Shown piece after piece: positions 1 through 8,642 of a DNA stretch of 64,000 nucleotides. Location: contig NZ_CP091510.1 in assembly GCF_022870905.1 (NCBI RefSeq), forward strand, positions 558,001 to 622,000. Direction: 5' to 3'. Under the pieces are notes generated by a model that was not told where the DNA came from, made no database searches, and saw only the letters and a list, made by a program, of their open reading frames with translations. Each line of letters starts with the position of its first letter. The first letter of the stretch is position 1. Origin of the DNA: Neisseria arctica. Lineage in GTDB: Bacteria > Pseudomonadota > Gammaproteobacteria > Burkholderiales > Neisseriaceae. The position numbers and the translations under genes were made by a program.

Positions 1-20
1 TACTTCTGTCTGCGACCAAA

Positions 21-515
21 TCAGTTGTTCAGTCGGGTCAGCAGTTTGCTCAGCAGATGGTGCAGTTGGGTATAATCTTCTTCGGTAAATACGTCCCAGA
101 CATTATCGCCATTATCAGAAATCTTAGGCCAAATTTTCTGGATGAATGATTCACCTTCGGCAGTTAATTTTAGCACGATTTGCCGACGGTCTTGTTGGTT
201 TATATGCCGTTCTACCCAGCCGCGCTCTACCATTTCGTCGGAAAGACGGGTAGCACTGGTACGGGTCAGATCCATCAAATCGCTCAGGCGGGAGGGAAGA
301 ATTTCACTGTTTGGGCTTACATATACCGCCATTACGGCAAACCAAAGGTTTTCATTAATGCCGTAAGCTTTCAGACTTTCATTCAGTTTGCTGCTCAAGC
401 GTTCGGTAACAACACGAAGCATGCGGGTTGCCCGTGCCTGCGGTTCTGAAAATTGAGGCAGTCGCTCGGAAAGCAGGCGTAAAGCATTAGATAATTCGGC
501 TTGTGAAAAACTCAT
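21..515 (-). CDS. MarR-family transcriptional regulator, EmrR/MprA-like
   Basis: A 164-residue cytoplasmic DNA-binding protein. The winged helix lies at about residues 73-118: the recognition helix is around RTSATRLSDEMVERGW and the wing contains DRRQIVLKLT. The stretch from YGINENLW to the end resembles E. coli EmrR/MprA (GINE-L, R-T-ATR-DE-RGW-ER) more closely than I remember neisserial FarR doing. EmrR-type proteins repress multidrug efflux genes and are released by small lipophilic ligands, but no efflux gene lies nearby, so the target is unknown. Transcription runs out of the left edge of the window. The gene starts 187 bases downstream of another minus-strand gene. Family assignment is firm; the EmrR subgroup is inferred from remembered sequence. 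Confidence 0.85.
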   Translation of the reverse strand: MSFSQAELSNALRLLSERLPQFSEPQARATRMLRVVTERLSSKLNESLKAYGINENLWFAVMAVYVSPNSEILPSRLSDLMDLTRTSATRLSDEMVERGWVERHINQQDRRQIVLKLTAEGESFIQKIWPKISDNGDNVWDVFTEEDYTQLHHLLSKLLTRLNN

Positions 516-702
516 ATTTATTATCTCGAAAATTAGATTTAAGCAAAACCTTAAGTTACATTAACAGTGGAAACTTCATGTTAGCAGAGGGTAAATGCAG
601 GTAGGCTATAAAATAGATAATCGGTTAAGCTATGCAACAGGCGGTTTAATCACTTCTTGAATTGTTTTATTGTGAGTTGTGTTGCAGGTTGCTTTTCTAT
701 TT

Positions 703-1272
703 TTAGCTTTCGCCAGGTTTGGGGAGCAATGTCAAAATACCTTTTTTTAGGGAAAGTGTATTTTGATCGGTGGAGTGCTCGTATATGGCGGCTTTCCTTA
801 AGTCTAGTACTTGGGTTCGCGGTTGATTGTCTGTTGTGCGCCAGCTAATGAGATAAAGGGTGGGAGATACTGTTGTGATGGCTGCATGAGTACGGTATAT
901 GCTGCCTTGAGTAATTGGAGTGAGGAGAATTTCATTATCAGAAACAACGGTAAAATTATAACGTTCGTTGCCGAAATCAATACGGTATGTTCTGCCGGCA
1001 GCTGGGAAGGGAGATTGACCGTTGTTTGCAAACGGGCTTGATGCAATAGCAGTATTTTCGGGTGTTGGTGAAGGAGAAGGGTGTTCAATTTTAATTGAAA
1101 ATGCAGCATCTGTTTGGGGCATAGCTACTGTGGGGGCTGCTTCTTTTTCAATGCGGACAGGAAAGGTGATATCGGGAGTAAGGATCTTATATTCTAGACC
1201 CCAGGCCGGCAATGCCGCGGCCCAAATACCTATACCGTAATAAATAATTGGTCTAAACATAGTGCAACTCAT
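703..1272 (-). CDS. exported protein of unknown function, possibly MoaF/calycin-like
   Basis: A 189-residue protein with an N-terminal signal peptide (hydrophobic IIYYGIGIWAAALPAWG, likely cleaved after AWG), so it is probably periplasmic. A Pro/Ser/Thr-rich linker follows at about residues 60-90. After it comes a beta-rich domain from about residue 93 to 185 (YRIDFGNERYNFTV ... TLYLISWRT ... QVLDLRKAAIYEH). This alternation, with a central L-Y-L-I-S-W strand, recalls the MoaF/lipocalin-like fold, but I cannot confirm it. A second ATG at codon 5 has a better-placed GGAG upstream and may be the true start. There is no operon partner apart from the marR gene 187 bases downstream. Confidence 0.6.
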   Translation of the reverse strand: MSCTMFRPIIYYGIGIWAAALPAWGLEYKILTPDITFPVRIEKEAAPTVAMPQTDAAFSIKIEHPSPSPTPENTAIASSPFANNGQSPFPAAGRTYRIDFGNERYNFTVVSDNEILLTPITQGSIYRTHAAITTVSPTLYLISWRTTDNQPRTQVLDLRKAAIYEHSTDQNTLSLKKGILTLLPKPGES

Positions 1273-1620
1273 ACTCCATTGAATTTGTTTTATTTATAAA
1301 TTAAATACCTTGTATCTCCAGTTAGACTTTTAGATTTGAATTTAGTTTCTATACTTTACTAATAAAATAGCATTAAGAATTATTATTTTATTTTTCATAA
1401 AAATGATGCAGTTATATTCTATAACAAAAGTATTTTTGCATATTTGTTGCATTAATGTTTGGGGACGGATTGGGAATTTTCCTACGTTATGATGGTGTTT
1501 CTATATTCCATGAAAATGGAAAATAGGAGTATTAAAATACCAATTATTACAGTTTGAATTAAATATGGAGACGTAAAATTTATGTGTTATCGGTTTAATG
1601 CTATAATTTAAAAATTGCAC
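1273..1620. other. AT-rich intergenic region
   Basis: Between the divergently arranged exported-protein gene and the queF leader. It is strongly AT-rich and contains no open frame that looks coding. Near the right end, TATAAT at 1602-1607 is a candidate -10 box for the queF transcript, placing its 5' end close to the start of the riboswitch. No good -35 box is seen. Confidence 0.4.
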
Positions 1621-1660
1621 TTGTGGTTCGAGAACCTCCCACATAAAAAAACTAAGGAAA
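1621..1660 (+). promoter_or_regulatory. preQ1-I riboswitch in the queF leader
   Basis: The sequence follows the compact preQ1-I (class I) plan. A P1 stem forms from TGTGG (1622-1626) with CCACA (1639-1643). The loop begins TTC, as in known class I members, and the stem is followed by the A-rich tail ending in AAAAAAACTAAGGA. The tail overlaps the ribosome-binding site AAGGAA (1654-1659), six bases before the queF ATG, so binding of preQ1 should hide the Shine-Dalgarno sequence and reduce translation. The layout closely resembles the Bacillus queC-leader aptamer as I remember it. Gene context (queF then yhhQ) supports the call. Confidence 0.85.
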
Positions 1661-1665
1661 TTGAT

Positions 1666-2139
1666 ATGTCTAGAAGTGAACAGGAGTTAGACGGGATTAC
1701 TTTATTGGGTGATAATAATACCCAATATAAAACCGAATATGCTCCGGAAGTACTGGAAGCTTTTGACAATAAGCATCCGGATAATGAATATCTCGTTAAG
1801 TTCGTATGTCCTGAATTTACCAGCCTGTGCCCGATGACCGGGCAGCCGGATTTCGCCACTATCTATATCCGTTATATTCCTGACGTGAAAATGGTGGAAA
1901 GTAAATCACTCAAACTCTATCTCTTTAGTTTCAGGAATCAAGGTGATTTTCATGAAGATTGTGTGAATATCATCATGAAGGATCTGATTTTGTTGATGCA
2001 GCCTAAGTATATCGAAGTACTGGGGGAGTTTACCCCCCGCGGAGGTATTGCTATTCACCCGTTTGCCAATTATGGGCGCCCGGGAACACGCTTTGAAAAA
2101 ATGGCTGAAAACCGCCTCTTTACTTACGATTTGCCTTAA
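1666..2139 (+). CDS. queF: NADPH-dependent 7-cyano-7-deazaguanine reductase QueF
   Basis: QueF reduces preQ0 to preQ1 in queuosine biosynthesis, in the cytoplasm. The 157-residue product is the short (unimodular, YkvM-type) form. It contains the conserved stretch [17 protein letters not shown], in which the second Cys is the expected thioimide-forming nucleophile. It also has the NADPH-binding E-S-K-S-L-K-L motif ([15 protein letters not shown]), the FHEDC stretch and a typical C-terminal RGGIAIHPF. The ATG at 1666 is chosen over an upstream in-frame ATG at 1615 because it follows AAGGAA, and because the upstream one lies before the riboswitch. The queuosine-precursor transporter gene follows. 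Confidence 0.97.
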   Translation: MSRSEQELDGITLLGDNNTQYKTEYAPEVLEAFDNKHPDNEYLVKFVCPEFTSLCPMTGQPDFATIYIRYIPDVKMVESKSLKLYLFSFRNQGDFHEDCVNIIMKDLILLMQPKYIEVLGEFTPRGGIAIHPFANYGRPGTRFEKMAENRLFTYDLP

Positions 2140-2283
2140 ACAAAAATTACCCGATTATTTTTTAAGCTTAAGTGAAATACCTCAATTGGTATGCCGTCTG
2201 AAAGTTTCTTTCCGGCTGCTTTTGTATGCCAATGATGAATGATAGAGGTATGCGGTTTACTTTATTCTGATTGAAAGATTGTT

Positions 2284-2955
2284 ATGTATCATTTTACAGC
2301 GGAACAACAAAGCAAAGCTTTGGTTTGGTTGTGCTTTTTTCATATTTTAGTTATTGCGGCCAGTAATTATTTGGTGCAGTTTCCATTTGAAATTTTTGGT
2401 TTTCATACCACCTGGGGAGCTTTTACTTTTCCCTTTATTTTTCTAACTACCGATTTGACAGTACGCATTTTCGGCCAATATTTGGCACGTCGGATTATTT
2501 TTTGGGTGATGCTGCCGGCCTTACTGTTGTCTTATGTGGTTTCGGTGTTGTTCAGCGAGGGAAATTGGATGGGCTTGGCCTCTCTGTTCAGTTTTAACAC
2601 CTTTGTCGGGCGGATTGCCTTGGCTAGTTTTGCTGCTTATGTAGTAGGGCAGCTTTTGGATATTTTTGTTTTTAATCGCTTACGCCGTCTGAAAGCTTGG
2701 TGGGTTGCGCCTGCAGCTTCAACAGGATTTGGTAATGCGGTTGATACTTTGGTTTTCTTCAGTATAGCTTTTTACGCCAGTAGTGACAGTTTCATGGCGG
2801 CCAATTGGCCAGAGATTGCGTTTGTTGATTTCTTATTCAAACTGATTATTTGCGGTTTATTCTTTTTACCCGCATACGGTGTGATTTTGAAGTATTTGAC
2901 GGCCAAACTGACGACTTTAAAGAAGAAAGAAGAACCTTTGTTTGAATCTGCTTAA
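2284..2955 (+). CDS. yhhQ: queuosine precursor transporter YhhQ (QPTR family)
   Basis: A 223-residue inner-membrane protein with about six hydrophobic segments, of the YhhQ/DUF165 family that imports queuosine precursors (preQ0/preQ1). Diagnostic stretches include ASNYLVQFPFEIFG, FTFPFIFLTTDLTVRIFG and the ST-GFGNAVDTLVFFSIAF segment. The lysine-rich C-terminal tail is probably cytoplasmic. It lies 144 bases after queF on the same strand with no hairpin terminator between them, so the two are probably co-transcribed and under the same preQ1 riboswitch. A single AT-type DUS sits between them at 2191-2202. No strong ribosome-binding site is visible before the ATG. Confidence 0.93.
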   Translation: MYHFTAEQQSKALVWLCFFHILVIAASNYLVQFPFEIFGFHTTWGAFTFPFIFLTTDLTVRIFGQYLARRIIFWVMLPALLLSYVVSVLFSEGNWMGLASLFSFNTFVGRIALASFAAYVVGQLLDIFVFNRLRRLKAWWVAPAASTGFGNAVDTLVFFSIAFYASSDSFMAANWPEIAFVDFLFKLIICGLFFLPAYGVILKYLTAKLTTLKKKEEPLFESA

Positions 2956-2994
2956 CAACTGGCTTCAAGATTTTTTGTTGGCCTATTATTCTGG

Positions 2995-3024
2995 AAAACC
3001 GGCTTTAGAGAGGCCGGTTTTCTT
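2995..3024 (+). terminator. intrinsic terminator after yhhQ
   Basis: An inverted repeat with arms GAAAACCGGC and GCCGGTTTTC around a short AT-rich loop, running into T residues. It ends the queF-yhhQ unit. It is not DUS-based, unlike most hairpins in this window. Confidence 0.75.
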
Positions 3025-3056
3025 ATTGCGGAAAGCTAAGCCATCCATATTTCGTT

Positions 3057-3740
3057 TTAAAAAAAAGATTGCTGCCATGTAAAATAAGCCAATTGCCACA
3101 AGGCCCAAGCACATACCAGCATGCCAGCTATAAAACGGACATATTGTTGTTGCAGAAATCCTTTAAGTTGGCTTGCGAAAAAGCCCATTGCAAGCAAATT
3201 AGGCAGGGTTCCCAAGGCAAAAGCCAGCATATACAACCCGCCTTTTAAGGCACTCCCACTACCTAGTGCGTAAAGTGATGCGCTATATACCAATCCGCAA
3301 GGTAACCAGCCCCATAAAATACCGACTCCCAAACAAGCCGGTAGTGAGCGTATCGGTAGTAATTTGTTGAGCAGAGGATTTAAGCGCCTCCATATTGGGC
3401 GGCCTAGGTTTTCGATTTTGCTGGCGGTGTTGGTAAGACCAGCCAGATACAGGCCTAACAGCAGTAGAAGTATATGGGCGGCGATGAATAAAATATTTTG
3501 AATGCTACGGGTTTGATCTAATGAAATACCGACTTGGCCTAGTAGTCCGAGTAAGACACCTATAATCGTATAACTGGAGATGCGGCCGATATTAAGCAGT
3601 AAAATCAACCAAAAGCGCCGGATGTGCGATGGCAGCTGTAAGGCAAATGCGCTGGAGAGTCCACCGCACATGCCGACACAATGTCCGCCCCCGAAAAAGC
3701 CGATTAAAAATAATGTAAATAAGGTAATGTTGCCGCTCAT
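3057..3740 (-). CDS. sulfite exporter TauE/SafE-like (DsbD_2/UreH-type) membrane protein
   Basis: A 227-residue polytopic inner-membrane protein with about six transmembrane segments. It has the paired signatures of the DsbD_2/UreH-type TauE subfamily: FFGGGHCVGMCGG near the N-terminus (about residues 15-27) and LWGWLPCGLVYSA in the second half. Each carries Cys residues at membrane positions. Relatives are often linked to cytochrome oxidase assembly or copper handling, but nothing next to it here fixes that role. It stands alone, divergent from the LysM gene to its right. Function beyond the family is unresolved. Confidence 0.8.
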   Translation of the reverse strand: MSGNITLFTLFLIGFFGGGHCVGMCGGLSSAFALQLPSHIRRFWLILLLNIGRISSYTIIGVLLGLLGQVGISLDQTRSIQNILFIAAHILLLLLGLYLAGLTNTASKIENLGRPIWRRLNPLLNKLLPIRSLPACLGVGILWGWLPCGLVYSASLYALGSGSALKGGLYMLAFALGTLPNLLAMGFFASQLKGFLQQQYVRFIAGMLVCAWALWQLAYFTWQQSFF

Positions 3741-4046
3741 GGCTGTTGCCGCTTGGTTGGAATAATGATGAAGCAGTAGCAGTTATTGTAGCAATAATAT
3801 CTTTAGGCTGCTGATTTGTGGACAGTGCAATACACATAAATTGTAAAGGGAATAATATTAAGGAAGCTCTTTTTGGGGAGATCTTGCATTTGATTTCCAT
3901 GGAAGAAAGATCTATTAGATAGGTATATCCATATGTAAATTCGAGTAATTTTTACAAATGCTGCTTGAAAATTTGGCGGCTAAATGGAATCTTATAAACG
4001 AACCGGGCGTGGCTCGGGTTTTTAAATCTCTTAGGGAGTCTAAATT
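3741..4046. other. divergent intergenic region
   Basis: This stretch separates the minus-strand TauE-like gene from the plus-strand BON-LysM gene and must hold both promoters. It is AT-rich. AGGGAG at 4033-4038 is the ribosome-binding site of the right-hand gene. An open frame on the minus strand across 3915-4190 is only a shadow of the LysM gene and its leader. Confidence 0.35.
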
Positions 4047-4523
4047 ATGGGGCTGTTTAGCTTTGTTAAAAATGCAGGTGAAAAGCTGTTTGGTAAAGAT
4101 GAAAAAGAAGTAGCGGCTGCGGCTGCTGCCAATGTGGCGGATTTGAACGGTAAAGCTTCTGCTGCGATCCAAACCTATATCGAAAAACAAAATCTCGGTT
4201 TAACCGGTTTGGCAGTATCTTTCGACGGTGCGACCGGCAAGGTTACCTTAAACGGCTCAGCACCTTCTCAAGAAGCTGCCGAAAAAGCAGTGCTGGCTGC
4301 CGGCAATGTAACCGGTGTGGCTGATGTTGATAATAATTTGGTATTCCCTGCTGCCTCTGCTGCACAATATCATGATGTGGTAAGTGGTGATACTTTGTCT
4401 GGTATTGCTAAAAAATACTATGGTGATGCCAACAAATATATGAAGATCTTCGAGGCCAATAAGCCTATGTTGAGTGATCCCAACAAAATTTATCCGGGGC
4501 AGAAGTTGCGTATTCCTGAATAA
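4047..4523 (+). CDS. kbp: BON and LysM domain protein Kbp (YgaU-like potassium-binding protein)
   Basis: A 158-residue protein matching E. coli Kbp/YgaU over its whole length: the same MGLF-FVK-AGEKL start and the same FEANKPML..P-KIYPGQ-LRIPE end. Residues about 35-100 form a BON domain (VTLNGSAPSQEAAEKAVLAAGNV) and about 108-158 a LysM domain (YHDVVSGDTLSGIAKKYYGD). Kbp is a cytoplasmic potassium-binding protein in E. coli. No signal peptide is seen here. It follows a clear AGGGAG ribosome-binding site and is ended by a DUS hairpin, so it is monocistronic. Confidence 0.92.
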   Translation: MGLFSFVKNAGEKLFGKDEKEVAAAAAANVADLNGKASAAIQTYIEKQNLGLTGLAVSFDGATGKVTLNGSAPSQEAAEKAVLAAGNVTGVADVDNNLVFPAASAAQYHDVVSGDTLSGIAKKYYGDANKYMKIFEANKPMLSDPNKIYPGQKLRIPE

Positions 4524-4558
4524 GCTCAGTTTATTGGATAACTAACGACCTTATCCTA

Positions 4559-4593
4559 AGGCCGTCTGAAAAAAGTTTCAGACGGCCTTTTTG
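4559..4593 (+). terminator. DUS inverted-repeat terminator after kbp
   Basis: AGGCCGTCTGAA and its inverse TTCAGACGGCCT flank a short loop and are followed by a T run. This is the usual neisserial use of paired DUS as an intrinsic terminator. Confidence 0.85.
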
Positions 4594-4832
4594 TGTTCAG
4601 ATGTTTTTGAATAAACCATATTGCTACGAAAATTTCATTCATTTTATTTTTAAGTGTTTTGTAGTGAAGCTAATTTGACATAAATTTATTTAAAGTAATT
4701 TTTTTTTAGAATTAAATTTTTTCAAATCATGTTTTAGGTATCGATTCATGTAATTTTACCCAGTGCAATTTATTTTTTTTTCGCCTAATATTCGAAGCAC
4801 AGACTATTTTGTTTGCCCGATAAGGATAAAAA

Positions 4833-5846
4833 ATGAGCAAAACATATACTACTAAATTTTCATTGCTTGCAGTGGCTGCGATGGCTTTGGCCGCATGTTC
4901 GCCTGCCGAGCAGAAAAGTGCCGCTGCTACTGATGCCGCTCCTGCTGCCGGAACCGTAAAGTATGTAGCAATCACAGCCATTGTCGACCATCCTGCTTTG
5001 GAGAGTGTGCGTAAAGGTGTGATAGAGGAGCTGAAAACACAAGGTTTTGAAGAGGGTAAAAACCTGAAAGTCGATTTCCAATCCGCACAGGGCAGTACGG
5101 CTACAGCGGGGCAAATTGCGAAGAAATTTGCAGGCGACAAACCCGATGTGATTGTTGCCATCGCCACACCCAGTGCACAATCCATGGTTGCGGCAACCAA
5201 AACCATTCCGATCGTATATGCGGCAGTAACTGATCCGGTTGCGGCGAAACTGGTGCCGAGTTGGGAGGCTTCTAAAACAAACGTTACCGGCGTTTCTGAT
5301 GAGCTGCCGTTGGAGCCGCAGATCGAATTGATCAAGAAAATTGTGCCTAATGTAAAATCCGTCGGCTATGTGTATAGCCCGGGAGAAGTAAATTCAACGG
5401 TCGTATTGGATCAGCTGAAAGCAGCCTTGATTCCTCAAAATATCACCGTAGAGGCTGCTCCTGCACAGCGCAGTGCCGATGTGCCGACTGCTGCCCGCAG
5501 CCTGAAAGGCAAAGCTGATTTGATCTATACTTCATTGGATAACAATGTGGTGTCTGCATTTGAGTCGCTTTACAAAGTAGCCGTAGAAAATAAGCTGCCA
5601 CTTTTGGCATCTGATACCGGTTCGGTAAAGCGCGGTGCAGTAGCCGCATTGGGTGTTAATTATATTGATCTGGGTAAGAAAACCGGAGAAACGGTTGCCC
5701 GTATTCTAAAAGGTGAAAAAGCCGGCGATATTCCTTCTGTCCGCATGGACAAGCTTGATCTGATCGTGAATAAAAAGCATGCGCAAGAGCAAGGCCTGAC
5801 TCTTTCGGATGAAGTTTTGAAAGAGGCGGCAGAGGTACAGGAGTAA
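4833..5846 (+). CDS. ABC transporter substrate-binding lipoprotein (TrpX/DUF534 family)
   Basis: A 337-residue lipoprotein with signal peptide and lipobox ALAAC (Cys22), so it is anchored in the membrane facing the periplasm. The mature part has the two-lobe fold of the ABC_sub_bind (DUF534/TrpX) family: KYVAITAIVDHPALESVRKGV at the start, IVAIATPSAQSMVAATKTIPIVY in the hinge region, and LNNVVSAFESL-type segments later. Family members are annotated as tryptophan/tyrosine or other small-molecule importers; the ligand here is not determinable by eye. Permease and ATPase genes follow on the same strand. The ribosome-binding site AAGGA lies upstream of the ATG. Confidence 0.9.
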   Translation: MSKTYTTKFSLLAVAAMALAACSPAEQKSAAATDAAPAAGTVKYVAITAIVDHPALESVRKGVIEELKTQGFEEGKNLKVDFQSAQGSTATAGQIAKKFAGDKPDVIVAIATPSAQSMVAATKTIPIVYAAVTDPVAAKLVPSWEASKTNVTGVSDELPLEPQIELIKKIVPNVKSVGYVYSPGEVNSTVVLDQLKAALIPQNITVEAAPAQRSADVPTAARSLKGKADLIYTSLDNNVVSAFESLYKVAVENKLPLLASDTGSVKRGAVAALGVNYIDLGKKTGETVARILKGEKAGDIPSVRMDKLDLIVNKKHAQEQGLTLSDEVLKEAAEVQE

Positions 5847-5899
5847 AGCAGAACATTGGATGAGATTGCTGAAGGTTTTACGCAGTCTCTCGGAACCAT

Positions 5900-5940
5900 A
5901 AAGGCCGTCTGAACGGAAATCATTATTCGGACGGTCTTTA
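5900..5940 (+). terminator. imperfect DUS hairpin inside the ABC operon
   Basis: AGGCCGTCTGAA is paired with a diverged partner, TTCGGACGGTCTTT, between the binding-protein gene and the permease gene. It is probably a leaky terminator or mRNA end that keeps binding-protein mRNA more abundant than that of the membrane components. That role is inferred from position only. Confidence 0.5.
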
Positions 5941-5977
5941 TTGTTGGATTTACAGTTTGAAAAATAAGCAGAAAAAA

Positions 5978-6880
5978 ATGTCTATAGAAGCATTATTCGG
6001 AGCGTTTGAAAGCGGTTTGATTTATGCACTGGTAGCCATCGGTGTGTTGATTTCCTTCCGCATTTTGGATTTTCCTGATCTGACTGCCGACGGCAGTTTT
6101 CCCTTGGGTGGTGCGGTGGCCGCAGTTTGTATCGTAAGCGGGGTAAATCCGTGGTTAGCTTGTGCCGCAGGAATGCTTGCAGGCGCGGTAGCCGGTGTGG
6201 TTACTGCCTGGTTGCATGTGTCGCTGGGTATTTTGCAGCTCTTGGCCAGTATTTTGGTGATGGTCGCGCTGTATTCCGTCAACCTCAGAATTATGGGGGC
6301 GCCGAATGTACCGCTGATTGGGGAGAGTACCGTATTTACTCCATTTGTTGCCGAGGATTTCAGTAATCAATATTGGGTGCAGCCGCTGGTGATTTTGGGT
6401 TTCGTGATAGTGGCAAAACTGGTTATGGACTGGTTTTTCTCAACAGAAGCGGGTTTGTCGATGCGCTCGACGGGGGCTAACGGCCGTATGGCTAGGGCAC
6501 AGGGCGTGGGTACGTCTAAGATGATTATTATCGGTATGGCGATTTCCAATGCACTGGTTGCATTGGGCGGCGCGCTGTTTGTGCAAACACAGGGCGGTGC
6601 TGATATTTCTATCGGTGTAGGTACGATTGTGATCGGTTTGGCGGCAGTGATTATCGGCGAAACTTTAATGCCGAGTAAGCGTGTGTGGGTATGGATACTA
6701 TCGGTGGTGGTAGGGGCGGTGCTATACCGTTTGTTTATCGCCTTGGCCTTAGGCAGCGAAACTTTGCGCAACATAGGTTTCGGCCCGCAAGATTTGAATC
6801 TGCTTACCGCTGTTTTAGTCGTGATTGCTTTGCGTATGCCCTATATTAAACGCCGCTTGAAAAGGAAACATTCATCATGA
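5978..6880 (+). CDS. ABC transporter permease (TrpY-type)
   Basis: An inner-membrane permease of about 300 residues with some eight hydrophobic segments, of the branched-chain-amino-acid/ribose permease superfamily that accompanies TrpX-type binding proteins. Characteristic segments are FRILDFPDLTADGSFPLGGA near the start, the cytoplasmic EAGLSMRSTGANGRMARAQG loop that contacts the ATPase, and AVIIGETL. The ATG at 5978 is preferred; the frame also opens at a TTG at 5957, seven codons earlier. The stop codon overlaps the start of the ATPase gene, indicating translational coupling. Confidence 0.9.
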   Translation: MSIEALFGAFESGLIYALVAIGVLISFRILDFPDLTADGSFPLGGAVAAVCIVSGVNPWLACAAGMLAGAVAGVVTAWLHVSLGILQLLASILVMVALYSVNLRIMGAPNVPLIGESTVFTPFVAEDFSNQYWVQPLVILGFVIVAKLVMDWFFSTEAGLSMRSTGANGRMARAQGVGTSKMIIIGMAISNALVALGGALFVQTQGGADISIGVGTIVIGLAAVIIGETLMPSKRVWVWILSVVVGAVLYRLFIALALGSETLRNIGFGPQDLNLLTAVLVVIALRMPYIKRRLKRKHSS

Positions 6881-7671
6881 TGCGCGCCGATAATCTGAAA
6901 ATTACTTTTAACCCGGGTACGCCGATTGAAAACCCGGCCTTGCGCGGCACCAGCTTGAGCATTGCAGATGGTGAATTTATAACCGTTATCGGCAGCAACG
7001 GCGCGGGTAAATCTACATTTTTAAATGCCATCAGCGGTGATTTGCAGGTGGACTCGGGAGTGATTACGATTAACGGTCAAGATGTTACCCGTTTGCCCGC
7101 CCATAAGCGCGCACATCTTGTCGCTCGGGTGTTTCAAGATCCGATGGCAGGAACTTGTGAAGCTCTGAGTATTGAAGAAAACATGGCACTTGCTTATAAG
7201 CGTGGACAAAAACGCGGCTTGGGGTTGGCTTTGAATAAGGCGAACCGCGAGCTTTTCCGTGAAAAACTTTCAATACTGAAGTTGGGTTTGGAAAACCGTT
7301 TAACCGACCGTATGGGCTTGCTCTCGGGCGGACAGAGGCAGGCGGTTAGTTTGCTGATGGCTAGCTTGCAGCCCAGTAAGATTTTGTTGCTTGATGAGCA
7401 TACCGCCGCACTCGACCCGAAAACGGCGGCTTTTGTATTGGAGCTGACCGACCGTATCGTGAATGAAAACAAACTCACGGCCATGATGGTTACCCATTCG
7501 ATGCGGCAGGCTTTGGATCACGGTAGCCGTACGGTAATGCTGCATCAAGGGCAGGTGGTGTTGGATGTATCAGGTGAGGAGCGTGCGGGTATGGATGTTC
7601 CTGATTTGTTGGACATGTTTGAGCGCACGCGTGGTGAGAAAGTGGCGGATGATACATTATTATTGGGTTGA
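6877..7671 (+). CDS. ABC transporter ATP-binding protein (TrpZ-type)
   Basis: A 264-residue cytoplasmic ATPase completing the three-gene importer. Walker A is GSNGAGKST (residues 39-47), the Q-loop is in VFQDPMAG (about 86-92), the signature is LSGGQRQ (149-155) and Walker B is ILLLDEHTAALD (169-180). The switch His is in MVTHSMRQAL. The presence of H rather than P after DE (DEHTAALD) is the usual pattern of this subfamily. The gene overlaps the permease stop by four bases and is followed by a DUS terminator. Confidence 0.93.
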   Translation: MMRADNLKITFNPGTPIENPALRGTSLSIADGEFITVIGSNGAGKSTFLNAISGDLQVDSGVITINGQDVTRLPAHKRAHLVARVFQDPMAGTCEALSIEENMALAYKRGQKRGLGLALNKANRELFREKLSILKLGLENRLTDRMGLLSGGQRQAVSLLMASLQPSKILLLDEHTAALDPKTAAFVLELTDRIVNENKLTAMMVTHSMRQALDHGSRTVMLHQGQVVLDVSGEERAGMDVPDLLDMFERTRGEKVADDTLLLG

Positions 7672-7726
7672 TTATTGTAAAATGATTGAACTGTTTAATA
7701 TTGAATAATTGCCGGCCAAATATGCT

Positions 7727-7762
7727 ATGCCGTCTGAAACTAAGTTTCAGACGGCATTTTTT
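7727..7762 (+). terminator. DUS inverted-repeat terminator after the ABC operon
   Basis: ATGCCGTCTGAA and TTCAGACGGCAT are separated by seven bases and followed by T5. It ends the importer operon. Confidence 0.85.
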
Positions 7763-7850
7763 ACTTTGGGCCAGATAGGTTTGAAAAAAGTTTATTTTTA
7801 ATTGACTAAAAAATGATGGGAGTATCAGGCTTTAAATTGATAAATAAAAC

Positions 7851-8372
7851 TTAAGCCTGGCGGCGGCGTGCGGCCATTTTTTCACCGATAATGGTTAACT
7901 GTTCGACCGGAATAAATTTTTTGCCTAGCTCAAATAAGGGTTCTTCCAGCGCCAAGTGTTGTTTATAGGCTCGCGTAAAACGACGCAGAATTTCTTCATT
8001 CGGAAGATATGGTGTGTCGCCGGTTAATTTTTCAAATTCTGCGGTAAGTGCTAACCAATTGAGATGAAGGGATTCGTGCTGTTGTAACAGCAGGTTGATA
8101 TCATTTTGAGTTTGCGGGGCATATTGTACCAATAGAGGGAAAAAGTCCTCTTCTTCGTCTTGATGGTGAAGTGGCGCAGCCTGTGTGAAGTAGCGGATGA
8201 TTTGTCGTACGGCTTGGACTGCAACAGCGTCATATCCTTTTTCGGCAATGTGTTGCGGTAGAAGATTAATATCGTTGCAGAAACGGCGTACTTTTTCGTG
8301 GCATGCGTACAGCATTTCGACAGGCTCTGCAAAGGTTGTGCTTGTTTGGCCGGCGGGTGTAATTTGTATCAT
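7851..8372 (-). CDS. hemerythrin HHE-domain protein
   Basis: A 173-residue four-helix protein with the spaced ligands of the bacterial hemerythrin family: His25 (CHEKVRRF), the [11 protein letters not shown] stretch at 69-79, His99-Glu100 (QQHES) and His139 with Glu143 (HLALEEP). It most likely binds a non-haem di-iron centre and senses or carries oxygen, or handles NO or iron. There is no signal peptide, so it is cytoplasmic. It stands alone on the minus strand between two plus-strand units, and its partner is unknown. Confidence 0.88.
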   Translation of the reverse strand: MIQITPAGQTSTTFAEPVEMLYACHEKVRRFCNDINLLPQHIAEKGYDAVAVQAVRQIIRYFTQAAPLHHQDEEEDFFPLLVQYAPQTQNDINLLLQQHESLHLNWLALTAEFEKLTGDTPYLPNEEILRRFTRAYKQHLALEEPLFELGKKFIPVEQLTIIGEKMAARRRQA

Positions 8373-8642
8373 GACAGTAGGCTTTCCGACAAAATGATTA
8401 ATTTATATGATAGCCGATTGGTGCGGTATTGCCATTCTTCAGAATGACTAGCGGCAACATGTGCCATCGAGAAAGTTGTGCATCACTATTCGGATGTAAA
8501 ATAGTAAAGATAATAACTATTGTGCCGCACTTGATACAATCCGTATGTAGGGCCAAGCGGAAAACGGCGGATAAAGTTTCAGGCCGTCTGAAAATATGCT
8601 AATTTAGTATGGTTTTAATAACGGTTCGATAAGGGGAAAAAC

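Noticed and set aside
2048-2242. 64-codon plus-strand frame at the end of queF
   Set aside because: It is the queF sequence in another frame extended into a DUS-bearing intergenic region.
4727-5335. 202-codon minus-strand frame opposite the ABC binding protein
   Set aside because: Shadow of a well-supported lipoprotein gene; no independent signal.
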